Positions 56,739-64,000 of a stretch of DNA of 64,000 nucleotides are shown here, piece by piece. Source of the stretch: CAWANP01 sp963783445 (lineage in GTDB: Bacteria; Chloroflexota; Anaerolineae; JAAYZQ01); contig CAWANP010000020.1 in assembly GCA_963783445.1 (NCBI GenBank), positions 496,001-560,000 on the forward strand, given 5' to 3'. The notes beneath the pieces are model-generated. The model was not told the DNA's origin, did no database searches, and worked only from the letters and a program-made list of their open reading frames with translations. The position numbers were made by a program, and so were the translations under genes. How positions within the stretch are numbered: position 1 is the first letter of the stretch; every line of letters starts with the position of its first letter.

Positions 56739-57179
56739 ATGAAAATCAAGCGTGTGCTGTACCTGGCGATCATTATGGGCTTGCTGGCTTCCATGGGCGC
56801 TATCCCCGTACTGGCTGAAGAGGGTGATATCCCAATGTGGGTTCACCGTGCCCGGCTGACCTATACCGGGCGCTCTTCTGGGGGTCCGGACATGATGATC
56901 GCGTATATCCACATCCGCGATGCCGATCTTGACATGGTAGAAGGCGCAATCGTCAGCGCTGAGTGGACACTGCCTGATGGGACTGTTGAAGTCACTGAAG
57001 CGGAAACGAACGTCCAGGGCATCGCTGAATTCGGGATTTTTGAAGGTGCGGGCGATTATGAGATCTGGGTCACCGAAGTGACCAAGGCCGGCTGGGAGTA
57101 TGATCCTGATCTGAACAGGGAAACCTGTGCGATATACTGGCTGCCGCCGTACCCGTATCCGTACTACACCAAACCTTAG
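56739..57179 (+). CDS. Secreted protein with an Ig-like domain
   Basis: ATG 56739 follows AAAAGGAGA. The 146-residue protein has a signal peptide (RVLYLAIIMGLLASMGAIPV, cleavage after LAEE or near it). A beta-rich region (MMIAYIHIRDADLDMVEGAI ... GDYEIWVTEVTKAGWEYDP) has the pattern of a small Ig-like domain, and the C-terminus is YWLPPYPYPYYTKP. The function is unknown, perhaps a cell-surface or extracellular protein. A terminator-like hairpin follows. Confidence 0.75.
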   Translation: MKIKRVLYLAIIMGLLASMGAIPVLAEEGDIPMWVHRARLTYTGRSSGGPDMMIAYIHIRDADLDMVEGAIVSAEWTLPDGTVEVTEAETNVQGIAEFGIFEGAGDYEIWVTEVTKAGWEYDPDLNRETCAIYWLPPYPYPYYTKP

Positions 57180-57264
57180 GCACAGACAGCAAAGCTCCCC
57201 TGGCAGCCGGCAGTGTCCAGCCCCGGCCACGGGAGCCAAGTTCCGAAACGATCAGCAGATAACG

Positions 57265-57298
57265 AAAGGGGATGGCCCTCCAGGGCCACCCCCTTTTC
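57265..57298 (+). terminator. Terminator-like hairpin
   Basis: AAAGGGGATGGCCCT pairs with AGGGCCACCCCCTTT with one mismatch and a 2-base loop, then TC. It lies 85 bp after the secreted-protein gene. Confidence 0.6.
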
Positions 57299-57440
57299 TC
57301 GATGGTAGGGATAGCACGGCAGTCCTTGCATATTCCCAGGAATTCTGGGGGTGTTTGAGTTTCTCCTCCTCTCACACCAATGCCTGTACCTTGGAGAGAA
57401 CAGGCGGGACAAGTCACCTGGCGAGACTGAGGACGGAATC

Positions 57441-57791
57441 ATGTTGCTTCAGCCCGAAGTGACACTGCGGCATGAGCTATTTGAATTCTACGTCGAGCAG
57501 TGGGCCTATGGAAACTATGCCAGCTGAGAGGAGTTTCAGGAACAGGCCCAGCCTCTTGTTGATACGCAACTTGCCAGGAATGGTACGCGCCTGGCCTCGA
57601 ACCTGCAGACCGTACTGGGTGTAATCAAGGAGCATTTTCCGGTACAGCCCATTTTCCGTGACGTGCTGTTATACTTTCATTGCGCGGATACCCCAGAGCA
57701 AATCCCCCAAGGGGCTAGCAATGGGTTCGAGCTTGTCTGCGTTGATTGCTCTGCGGCCGTCAGGGGCAACTTTGTTACGATAGCTGTGTGA
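57441..57791 (+). pseudogene. Unrecognised 116-codon ORF interrupted by one in-frame TGA
   Basis: From ATG 57441, preceded by GAGGACGG, the frame is open to TGA 57789-57791 except for a TGA at codon 29 (57525-57527). The reading is MLLQPEVTLRHELFEFYVEQ ... NYAS-stop-EEFQEQAQPL ... VIKEHFPVQPIFRDVLLYF ... CVDCSAAVRGNFVTIAV. A G in place of A would give Trp (NYASWEEFQEQ). No family is recognised. The composition is protein-like, so a real gene with a nonsense change or base error is likely. Confidence 0.5.
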
Positions 57792-57860
57792 ATGCAGACC
57801 GGTCTCACCCCAGAGAAGCGGGAGATCTGGTGGCCAGGGTCCAGAGACAGTGTTAGGCGC

Positions 57861-57889
57861 TTGCCTGTGCCGGTACGCTATGCTATACT
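57861..57889 (+). promoter_or_regulatory. Promoter of the CBS-ACT gene
   Basis: TTGCCT (57861-57866), 17 bp, TATACT (57884-57889) with extended TGC, about 50 bp before the start codon. Confidence 0.7.
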
Positions 57890-57939
57890 AGCGGTGGAAC
57901 TCATGGAAAGCAAAGAGTTTGCTGCACAGGGAGTGGCTG

Positions 57940-58593
57940 ATGTTGGTGCAAGATTGCATGACCCGAGACCCCGTCACCGTCCGGCCAAGGAGTGACCCGC
58001 TGGCGGCGATGATGCTGCTCAGGTCCGGCCGGTTCCGGCATCTGCCGGTGGTGGACGGCGATGGACGGCTGGCCGGGATCGTGGGCCGCGATGACCTGGA
58101 ACTCTTTCTGTCCAAGGCTGGGTCGCCTGGCGTTGCCAAGCGCCAGCACCGCGTCGACCAGGTCATGGTCTGCGAGGTGGTCACTGTGCCGCCCGACTGC
58201 CCCCTGGAAGAGGCGGCGATGAGAATGGTGGCTCACAAGATCGGCAGCCTGCCCGTGGTGCAGGCAGGGCGGCTGGTGGGCATCATCACCGAGACGGACA
58301 TCTTTGAACAGTTCGCGGCGGCGCTGGGCGGCGGTAGCGACTCGCTGCGGTTGACGGTTCAGGTGGCCGATACCCCCGGCCAGCTGGCGGAGGTAGCCGG
58401 GCGGATCGCCGCAGTGCAGGGCAATATCTGTTCCGTGGTGGCCTACGACGCTGGCCAGCCCGGGAGGATCAACATTACGTTGCGTGTGGAAGGCGTCGAT
58501 AGGGAGACCGTGCTGGGCACCCTCTCAGACCGGGCCGATTTGGAGGTGCTGCACGCCTGGGGCTGCGAGGGAGAAGGGGGAGGGGCTGTGTGA
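57940..58593 (+). CDS. CBS-pair and ACT-domain protein
   Basis: ATG 57940 follows AGGGAG. Two CBS motifs (MTRDPVTVRPRSDPLAAMML ... FRHLPVVDGDGRLAGIVGRD; VTVPPDCPLEEAAMRMV ... GSLPVVQAGRLVGIITETDI) form a nucleotide-binding pair. An ACT domain follows (LRLTVQVADTPGQLAEVAGR ... GQPGRINITLRVEG). Such AcuB-like proteins sense adenylates and amino acids. It has 217 residues and no enzymatic domain. Confidence 0.9.
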   Translation: MLVQDCMTRDPVTVRPRSDPLAAMMLLRSGRFRHLPVVDGDGRLAGIVGRDDLELFLSKAGSPGVAKRQHRVDQVMVCEVVTVPPDCPLEEAAMRMVAHKIGSLPVVQAGRLVGIITETDIFEQFAAALGGGSDSLRLTVQVADTPGQLAEVAGRIAAVQGNICSVVAYDAGQPGRINITLRVEGVDRETVLGTLSDRADLEVLHAWGCEGEGGGAV

Positions 58594-58630
58594 ACAGAGG
58601 CCGCGCCTGATCCTGGGGCGCGACCTCTGT
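58594..58630. terminator. Bidirectional hairpin between the CBS-ACT and cytochrome genes
   Basis: ACAGAGGCCGCGCC pairs with GGGCGCGACCTCTGT with one mismatch. It follows the CBS stop by 1 base and lies 36 bp after the cytochrome stop on the other strand. T tracts are weak. Confidence 0.55.
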
Positions 58631-58665
58631 TATCTTGGACAAGGTCAAAGTCTGGCAACCAGCGC

Positions 58666-59502
58666 CTACTCCATCAATCCAGCCTTTTCAAGCTGGTCAT
58701 GGACCTCGTTGAAGGCGTCGGCCTGCTCCCGGGTGATGGTCCCCGCCTCGACCAGGGCATCCAGCAGTGCATCGCGCATCTGTCCCATGCCGCCCAGGCG
58801 TTGCGTGTTGCCCGTGGCGGTCAGGTCATCCATGGCGCTGTGGACTTGGTCAAAGATCTCTGCTTCCTCTGGGCTGATCACGCCCTGCTCCACACCGAGG
58901 TCCAGCATCTCGGTCCGAGCCGCCTGTTCTACCGCCGGATCAAATGCGGCGCCGCCCGCCGCGTACTGGGGCTGTACCTGGCCTTGGCCCAGGGCTCGCA
59001 TATAGTTGATCAAGTCCCAGCGGGCCCCCTCGTCCAGGGAATCCTTCCAGGCCGGCATCGTCGAGCTAAAGGGCTCCCCTACGCCCCCCTCACTGATCCG
59101 CCAGAACAACAGATCGTCGCCCAGCATCTGGCTGGTGTGGGCAACCGGCGCCGGGGCCGGATCAAGGCTCGCCCCGGCCGGGCCGTCGCCCATGCCGCCG
59201 TCGCCGTGGCAGCTGGCGCACAGGGTGGAATATTGCTCGGCGCCGCGGTCCAGTGACGCCTCGTCATTTTCTACGGGATTGGAAAGTCCGGCATAGGGCT
59301 CCGGGACTGTGACGTGATGGCGGCCCATCATGCCGCTGCCCGGCCCCATTCCCGCAATCTGGCCCATCTGCTGCACTGCCTCCGCGACAGTGGCTACCGG
59401 GTTCGGGGTGGGAGCGCCTTCGCTGCCCGTGGCACCGCTTCCACAGGCAGCCAGGACCAAGGCTGCCAGGATCAAGACCATCCACAATACGTTTCGATTC
59501 AT
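58666..59502 (-). CDS. Lipoprotein c-type cytochrome with C-terminal helical repeats
   Basis: ATG 59502 follows GGTGGAGGAGAG. The lipobox LAAC places the lipidated Cys at residue 20. The heme site is C95-A-S-C98-H99 (CASCHGDGGMGDGPAG), with Met of STMPAW as the likely axial ligand. The C-terminal 80 residues hold two related helical units: QGVISPEEAEIFDQVH and AGTITREQADAFNEVH. It would carry electrons on the outer face of the membrane; the redox partner is unknown. No oxidase or reductase gene is adjacent. Confidence 0.9.
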   Translation of the reverse strand: MNRNVLWMVLILAALVLAACGSGATGSEGAPTPNPVATVAEAVQQMGQIAGMGPGSGMMGRHHVTVPEPYAGLSNPVENDEASLDRGAEQYSTLCASCHGDGGMGDGPAGASLDPAPAPVAHTSQMLGDDLLFWRISEGGVGEPFSSTMPAWKDSLDEGARWDLINYMRALGQGQVQPQYAAGGAAFDPAVEQAARTEMLDLGVEQGVISPEEAEIFDQVHSAMDDLTATGNTQRLGGMGQMRDALLDALVEAGTITREQADAFNEVHDQLEKAGLME

Positions 59503-59629
59503 AATACTCTCCTCCACCGAATCCATTTCGCACCGGAGACCATTCTAGCACAGATGGCATCACGTGGCGAAACTGGGAGGGTTGCCGGGAGATGTACAAC
59601 GAAGCAACTCGTGGTCCGCATCTGCGCCA

Positions 59630-59658
59630 TTGCAGAAATGGGAGTTCTATGGCATACT
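59630..59658 (+). promoter_or_regulatory. Promoter of the spermidine-synthase-like gene
   Basis: TTGCAG (59630-59635), 17 bp, CATACT (59653-59658), about 105 bp before the start codon. Confidence 0.55.
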
Positions 59659-59766
59659 TGTGCTACGAGACAGATCACAAGTCCAGCGAAAGACTTGACG
59701 CCGGGAGGCTCCGTGGAATCGAGATCGCATTCTACAGGCAAAGAGGAAGTCCCAGCCGCCAGTACG

Positions 59767-61304
59767 ATGGAAGCCACCTCCCAATCGCTGCTGCACCCAT
59801 GGCTTTGGCATCCATACCTGATCGTCTTTGTCTCGAGCGGGTGTATCATGATCTTGGAGCTGGTTGCTGGCCGGATCGTGGCGCCCTACGTTGGCGTGTC
59901 GCTCTATACCTGGACCAGCATCATTGGGGTGGTGCTGGCCGGGATCAGCCTGGGGAACTACCTGGGGGGAGGCTGGCCGATCGCTGGGCCTCTCTGCAGT
60001 TGCTGGGCAGCATCTTTGTGTTGGCTGGCCTGTCCTCCTTCGGCATCTTGGCGGTGGATGTGCTGGGAAAGCTGACGCCGGGCGACTGGCCGATCATCAT
60101 CGAGATCCTGATCTTGGTTGCAGCGCTGTTCTTTGTACCCAGCTTGATCCTGGGGACTGTCTCCCCTGTCGTAGCCAAGCTGGCCGTGCGCGACCTGAGC
60201 AAAACGGGTAGGACAGTGGGCAGCATCTATGCTGCCGGTACTGTGGGCAGCATCGTGGGGACCTTTGCCACCGGCTTTTTGTTGATCTCGTGGTTGGGTA
60301 CCCACGTCATCGTCTGGGGTGTAGCGGTGGTCCTGCTCGTGTTGGGCCTGTTGTTTCTGGTCGGCCGCCGCCCCCTGTGGCTGTTGTTGGCTGCCTTGAT
60401 CCTGGCCGGGGGCACGATAGTCGCGGCCAAGCTGGAATGGTTGCACGGTCCCTGTACGCGCGAGACCAACTACTTTTGCATCAAGGTCCACGAACAGGAG
60501 CGGGATGGCGAGCCTGTCCGTGTCTTAACGCTGGATCGGCTGGTTCATAGTTATACCTCGCTGGATGATCCAACAAAGTTAGTCTACGGCTACGAACAGA
60601 TGTATGCCGAGGCCACCGCCTACCGGGCCAGTCAGGATGACCACATGCGAGCGCTCTTTATCGGAGGCGGCGGGTATACTTTTCCCAAGTATATGGAGGT
60701 CACCTATCCGGGCAGCGACGTCCACGTGATCGAAATTGATCCCGGGGTCACCGAGGTGGCGTACGATTTCCTGGGACTGGGGCGCGACACGGAGATCGCG
60801 AGCTACAACGAGGATGCTCGCCTCTACCTGGAGCGGGAGCCTGTGGCTGAGTATGACCTGATCATGGGCGATGCTTTCAACGACTTTTCGGTGCCCTACC
60901 ACCTGACCACCAAGGAGTTCAACGACCGGGTCCGGGCCTGGTTGGTGGACGACGGCTTATACGTGGTCAACATTGTCGACGGCCCCCGGGGGCGTTTCCT
61001 GCGCGCCTATGTCCGCACCCTGCAACAGACTTTTCGTCACGTCTACCTGGCGCCCACCATCGAAGCCTGGCGCCGAACCGCGCGCAGCACCTTTGTGATC
61101 ATTGCCAGTGATGCACCTCTGGACCGGGTTGTCCTTCTGGCGTTCGATGCGGGCGACGGCGTTACGCTCCTGGCGAATCAACTGCTCAACGCTGAGGAGA
61201 TCGAGGCCCTGCTGGCCGAAGGTCGCGCGGTGACGCTCACAGACCGGTATGCGCCGGTGGACCAGATGCTGGCTCCCGTATTTCGCGAGGAAGTACCGAG
61301 GTGA
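59767..61304 (+). CDS. Membrane-fused spermidine-synthase-like protein (one frameshift)
   Basis: Start ATG 59767. About seven transmembrane segments (IVFVSSGCIMILELVAGRIV, TSIIGVVLAGISLGNYLGG, and others) form the N-terminal half. A base missing at the G6 run near 59970 shifts the frame into LADRWASLQLLGSIFVLAG. The C-terminal half is a spermidine-synthase-type domain: ALFIGGGGYTFPKYMEVTYP, DVHVIEIDPGVTEVAYDFLG, YDLIMGDAFNDFSVPYHLTT and KEFNDRVRAWLVDDGLYVVN. The reaction may be aminopropyl transfer, but fused homologues are uncharacterised. Confidence 0.85.
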
Positions 61305-61319
61305 TGGTGCAAAAAGCCC

Positions 61320-62834
61320 ATGCCTCAGGAAGCTGAAAGACCCCCGCCTGACCGCCCTCGACAAGTCGAGGACTCCCGAGGCGCTGAGGGGATCCGTGCT
61401 CCGTGGATCCCTGCCGCACTGGGTCTGGCGATGGAATTGTGCTTCGCCGGCATGGTCATTCTGGGGAATCTACGGCAACAGACACTGCCCTTTCTGGGGC
61501 TGTATGCGGCTGCCTTTGTGTTCTACGGGCTCGCCGTTTGGTGGTCGCTGCGACAGCCGGAGCGGCGAAAGGCGCTGTTTCTCATCTGGGGCCTGGGGCT
61601 GGTCTTTCGCACCACGTTGTTGTTCACCACGCCTACGCTGTCCGACGATGTCTGGCGCTATATCTGGGATGGCCGGCTGGCCAACGCTGGAATAAGCCCC
61701 TACGCGCTGCCAGTGAATTCCCCGCTGCTCGACGCCCTTGATTCGCCCCAACGGGCCCTTGTGAACAACAACTGGATGGCCTCGCCGTACTTGCCGGCAG
61801 CCCAGGCGCTATTCGCCGTCGTGTACCGCTTGGCCCCCGGAAACGCTCTGGCTTTCCAGGTCACTGCCGTACTCCTGGACCTGATGACGGGCGTACTGGT
61901 GATGGATCTGCTCCGCCGGCTCGGGCTGCCGCGCACGCGGGTGCTCATCTACCTGTGGAATCCTCTGGTCGTCGCAGAGTTCGCCCATGGCGCCCATGTC
62001 GTGGATGCGCTGATGATCTGCCTGACGATGGCCGCGTTGTGGGCTCTGGTCGTGCCGGCCACTGGGGACCGCCGGTCCTTTGTGTCCGCGCACTCGCGCC
62101 TGCTCTCGGTGGTGGCGCTGGCTGGGGCGACGCTGACAAAAGTCCTGCCGGTACTGCTGCTGCCGGTGGTAGGGCGGCGATGGGGTTGGCGCTATGTGCT
62201 GGTCTATGGCGGGCTGGTCGTGGCGATCAGTACGGCTTTTGCCTTGGGCGGGGGATGGGGCCTGCTGGGACCGCTGGATGGTACAGGGCTCTTTGGCGCA
62301 GTCCGCATCTACTCCGCCTACTGGAACTATAATGGCGGGCTGTACCATTGGCTGGAGGTGGCAATCTCTGGTTACCCAACGCCAGGGGCCGTACCGCTGG
62401 AGGCTGTTGGGCTTGGGCCCATCCGAACTGCCAAAGTGCTCTCGCTGGGCATGCTGGGCTTGGTGCTGGCGGGCGTCTGGCGCTGGAGCCGCCGCTGCGA
62501 TGACGATTTGGCCCTCCTGAGATTGGCTGCTGTCCCCCTGGCTGCCTACCTGCTCCTGGCAACGACGGTCCATCCCTGGTACGTAACTCTGCTCATCCCC
62601 CTGTTGCCTTTCCTGACGCCAAAGCGCTTGGAAGACAGCAGAATCGGCCGCTTTCTCCTGCCGGGTATCTATTTGTCCGCCGCTGTGGCCCTGTCCTATC
62701 TGACCTACCTGGACCCGGCCAACCCGCGCGAGTATGACGCTGTTCGACTAGTGGAATACGTGCCCTTGTACCTGATGCTTATCTGGGCTGCTTGGCCAGC
62801 CATCGGCGCAACTGGTGGGTCTGGTGGAGATTGA
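61320..62834 (+). CDS. Polytopic glycosyltransferase, GT-C (GT87/mannosyltransferase-like)
   Basis: The protein has 504 residues and about 11 transmembrane segments. The acidic first-loop motif is TLSDDVWRYIWDGRLANAGI, with PYALP after it, as in polyprenol-phosphate-sugar-using GT-C enzymes. Later segments include LIYLWNPLVVAEFAHGAHVV and LLATTVHPWYVTLLIPLLPF. It probably adds a sugar from a lipid carrier outside the membrane. The gene starts 15 bp after the previous stop and its 3' end overlaps the convergent GT2 gene by 56 bp. Confidence 0.85.
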   Translation: MPQEAERPPPDRPRQVEDSRGAEGIRAPWIPAALGLAMELCFAGMVILGNLRQQTLPFLGLYAAAFVFYGLAVWWSLRQPERRKALFLIWGLGLVFRTTLLFTTPTLSDDVWRYIWDGRLANAGISPYALPVNSPLLDALDSPQRALVNNNWMASPYLPAAQALFAVVYRLAPGNALAFQVTAVLLDLMTGVLVMDLLRRLGLPRTRVLIYLWNPLVVAEFAHGAHVVDALMICLTMAALWALVVPATGDRRSFVSAHSRLLSVVALAGATLTKVLPVLLLPVVGRRWGWRYVLVYGGLVVAISTAFALGGGWGLLGPLDGTGLFGAVRIYSAYWNYNGGLYHWLEVAISGYPTPGAVPLEAVGLGPIRTAKVLSLGMLGLVLAGVWRWSRRCDDDLALLRLAAVPLAAYLLLATTVHPWYVTLLIPLLPFLTPKRLEDSRIGRFLLPGIYLSAAVALSYLTYLDPANPREYDAVRLVEYVPLYLMLIWAAWPAIGATGGSGGD

Positions 62835-64000
62835 TGCCGGCCACATAGCCAAAGCCGCCGGCGTACAGGAGCAACCAGGGCACAAAGGTCCAGCGGATGT
62901 TGGGCATGGCGAACATCAGCAGGACCATGATGGCCAGCGCTGCCTCACCCAGGATCAGCCAGTCTCCCCTTAGGGCATAGACGCTGCCGACCCAGGCATC
63001 CGCTGACTGCCGCAGGTCATATTTGGGCGTGCGCTGAAAACTTCGGGTGATTCCCAGCGCCCCTCGCAGCACGGCCCCTGTATTGCTCAGGCTCAAGCCC
63101 ATGCCCAGCATGACCAATAGGGGTAGGTATCGTAGGCGACGGCGTGATTCTGTGCCGCCACCGGTCTGGGCCACAACGTACAACAGGGGAGGACCCGCAG
63201 CGGTGACCATCAGCCAGGGGATGCCCAGCACAACCCAACTGCGGGAGAAGCTCATGGGGAAGGTCAGCAGGATGATCGATAGCATCAGGGGGTGGACCAG
63301 GTAACCGGTCAAGTGCAGAATCCCTTCTAGCTTGACGTGTCGGGGCTGGCTGGAGCGAAGCAGGGGACCTATGAGCTTTCTTGCTGTCTCGATGCTGCCC
63401 TGGGCCCAGCGGGCCTGCTGCCGTTTGAAGGCGCTGATCTGGGCCGGCAACTCTGCGGGAACGACTACGTCTGGCAGGTAGGTGATCCGCCAGCCGCGCA
63501 ACTGGGCGCGGTAGCTGAGATCCAGGTCCTCGGTGAGCGTATCTCCCTGCCAGCCACCGGCATCCTCGATACAAGCCCGCCGCCAGGCGCCAGCTGTGCC
63601 GTTAAAGTTAAGGAACAGTCCGGCCTGGCCCCGCGCCGCCTGTTGCACGACAAAATGCCCATCGACGCCCAGGGCTTGGGTTTGGGTGAAAGCCGAATAG
63701 TCGCGGTTGACGTGGCCCCAACGGGTTTGGACACAGCCCACGGCAGGGTCGGCAAAGTGGGGTACTACCCGCTGCAGAAAGTCGCTTTCCGGCATAAAGT
63801 CGGCATCAAAGATGGCGATCAGTTCGCCCTTGGCCTGGTCCATGCCAGCCGCCAGCGCCCCCGCCTTGAAGCCTGACCGATCCCGCCGTACGATATGGAC
63901 GATATCAATGCCCTGGTTGCGGAGACCTCCAACGACCCGGGCCGCCAGTTCGCGGGTGGCATCGGTGGAATCGTCCAGCACCTGGATCTCCAGCCGGTGG
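62779..64000 (-). CDS. GT2 glycosyltransferase, cellulose-synthase-like (5' end outside window)
   Basis: The reading frame is open to the edge (HRLEIQVLDDSTDATRELAA). Catalytic motifs: IFDADFMPESDFLQRVV (DxD), GTAGAWRR, TEDLDLSYRAQLRGW (TED) and QQARWAQGSIET (QxxRW). Several C-terminal membrane helices follow (LVHPLMLSIILLTFPM, DWLILGEAALAIMVLL, WTFVPWLLLYAGGFGYVAG). It resembles processive or beta-glycan synthases of the outer envelope, product unknown. Convergent with the GT-C gene. Confidence 0.9.
   Translation of the reverse strand, partial: HRLEIQVLDDSTDATRELAARVVGGLRNQGIDIVHIVRRDRSGFKAGALAAGMDQAKGELIAIFDADFMPESDFLQRVVPHFADPAVGCVQTRWGHVNRDYSAFTQTQALGVDGHFVVQQAARGQAGLFLNFNGTAGAWRRACIEDAGGWQGDTLTEDLDLSYRAQLRGWRITYLPDVVVPAELPAQISAFKRQQARWAQGSIETARKLIGPLLRSSQPRHVKLEGILHLTGYLVHPLMLSIILLTFPMSFSRSWVVLGIPWLMVTAAGPPLLYVVAQTGGGTESRRRLRYLPLLVMLGMGLSLSNTGAVLRGALGITRSFQRTPKYDLRQSADAWVGSVYALRGDWLILGEAALAIMVLLMFAMPNIRWTFVPWLLLYAGGFGYVAGINLHQTHQLRRWLAKQPR

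Noticed and set aside
57525..57527. Selenocysteine reading of the internal TGA
   Set aside because: No SECIS-like hairpin is evident downstream and Trp fits the context better; a base change is simpler.
1..64000. CRISPR arrays, tRNA or rRNA genes
   Set aside because: No regularly spaced repeats, no T-arm (GGTTCGA-type) with cloverleaf context and no rRNA-like stretch were found by eye.

Overview
The window is about 60% GC, densely coded on both strands, and has no rRNA, tRNA or CRISPR array that I can see. The gene set suggests a Chloroflexota (Anaerolineae-like) bacterium: a T-box-regulated trp operon, BatD/BatE proteins, a split transketolase, LarA, DUF1684, DUF401, DUF389, HicBA and an ISAzo13 element. 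This is inference from gene content and is not a proven assignment. Several promoters match a sigma-70 pattern with a 17-bp spacer, often with an extended -10 (TGn).

Layout. 0-5.5 kb: end of a Bat operon (BatD, BatE), an OmpR/histidine-kinase pair and an S41 protease that lacks two canonical catalytic residues. 5.6-12.9 kb: minus-strand trpEGDCFBA with a tryptophan T-box leader and a consensus promoter. 13-15 kb: a SnoaL-like gene followed by decayed genes (FG-GAP protein, FGGY kinase). 15-18.7 kb: three-subunit xanthine dehydrogenase-type hydroxylase. 18.8-21 kb: a regulatory-domain/hydrolase fusion and a TspO-like protein on the minus strand. 21-26.2 kb: a GntR regulator with its operator, a sugar isomerase, a split transketolase and a LarA-like nickel racemase, which look like one catabolic unit. 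26.4-33.3 kb: mostly membrane proteins (MOP-like, DUF401, DUF389) with DUF1684, a methyltransferase and an HD protein. 33.4-35.3 kb: a pentapeptide-repeat gene split by an ISAzo13-family element. 35.5-42.4 kb: gatCA, hicBA, nucleotidyltransferase, aminotransferase, upp, dCMP deaminase and a CitE/HpcH lyase. 42.5-45.4 kb: a TumE-like toxin pair, MaoC, nitrilase and two small genes. 45.7-52.4 kb: an MrfA-like helicase carrying an internal HNH domain, a lone receiver protein and a YfhO membrane protein. 52.4-56.6 kb: two tandem DmsA-like molybdoenzymes. 56.7-64 kb: a secreted protein, an unlisted ORF with an internal TGA, a CBS-ACT protein, a lipoprotein cytochrome c, a spermidine-synthase-like membrane protein and two glycosyltransferases.

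More than thirty single-base frameshifts interrupt otherwise intact genes, many next to homopolymers and concentrated at 29.8-44.6 kb and 52.4-56.6 kb. They look mainly like uncorrected sequencing indels, so for those genes I give the span of the reconstructed gene. True decay (14 kb) and true insertion (33.5 kb) are called separately. The A7 shift in the transposase sits in the exact phase of a programmed -1 frameshift signal and may be real.
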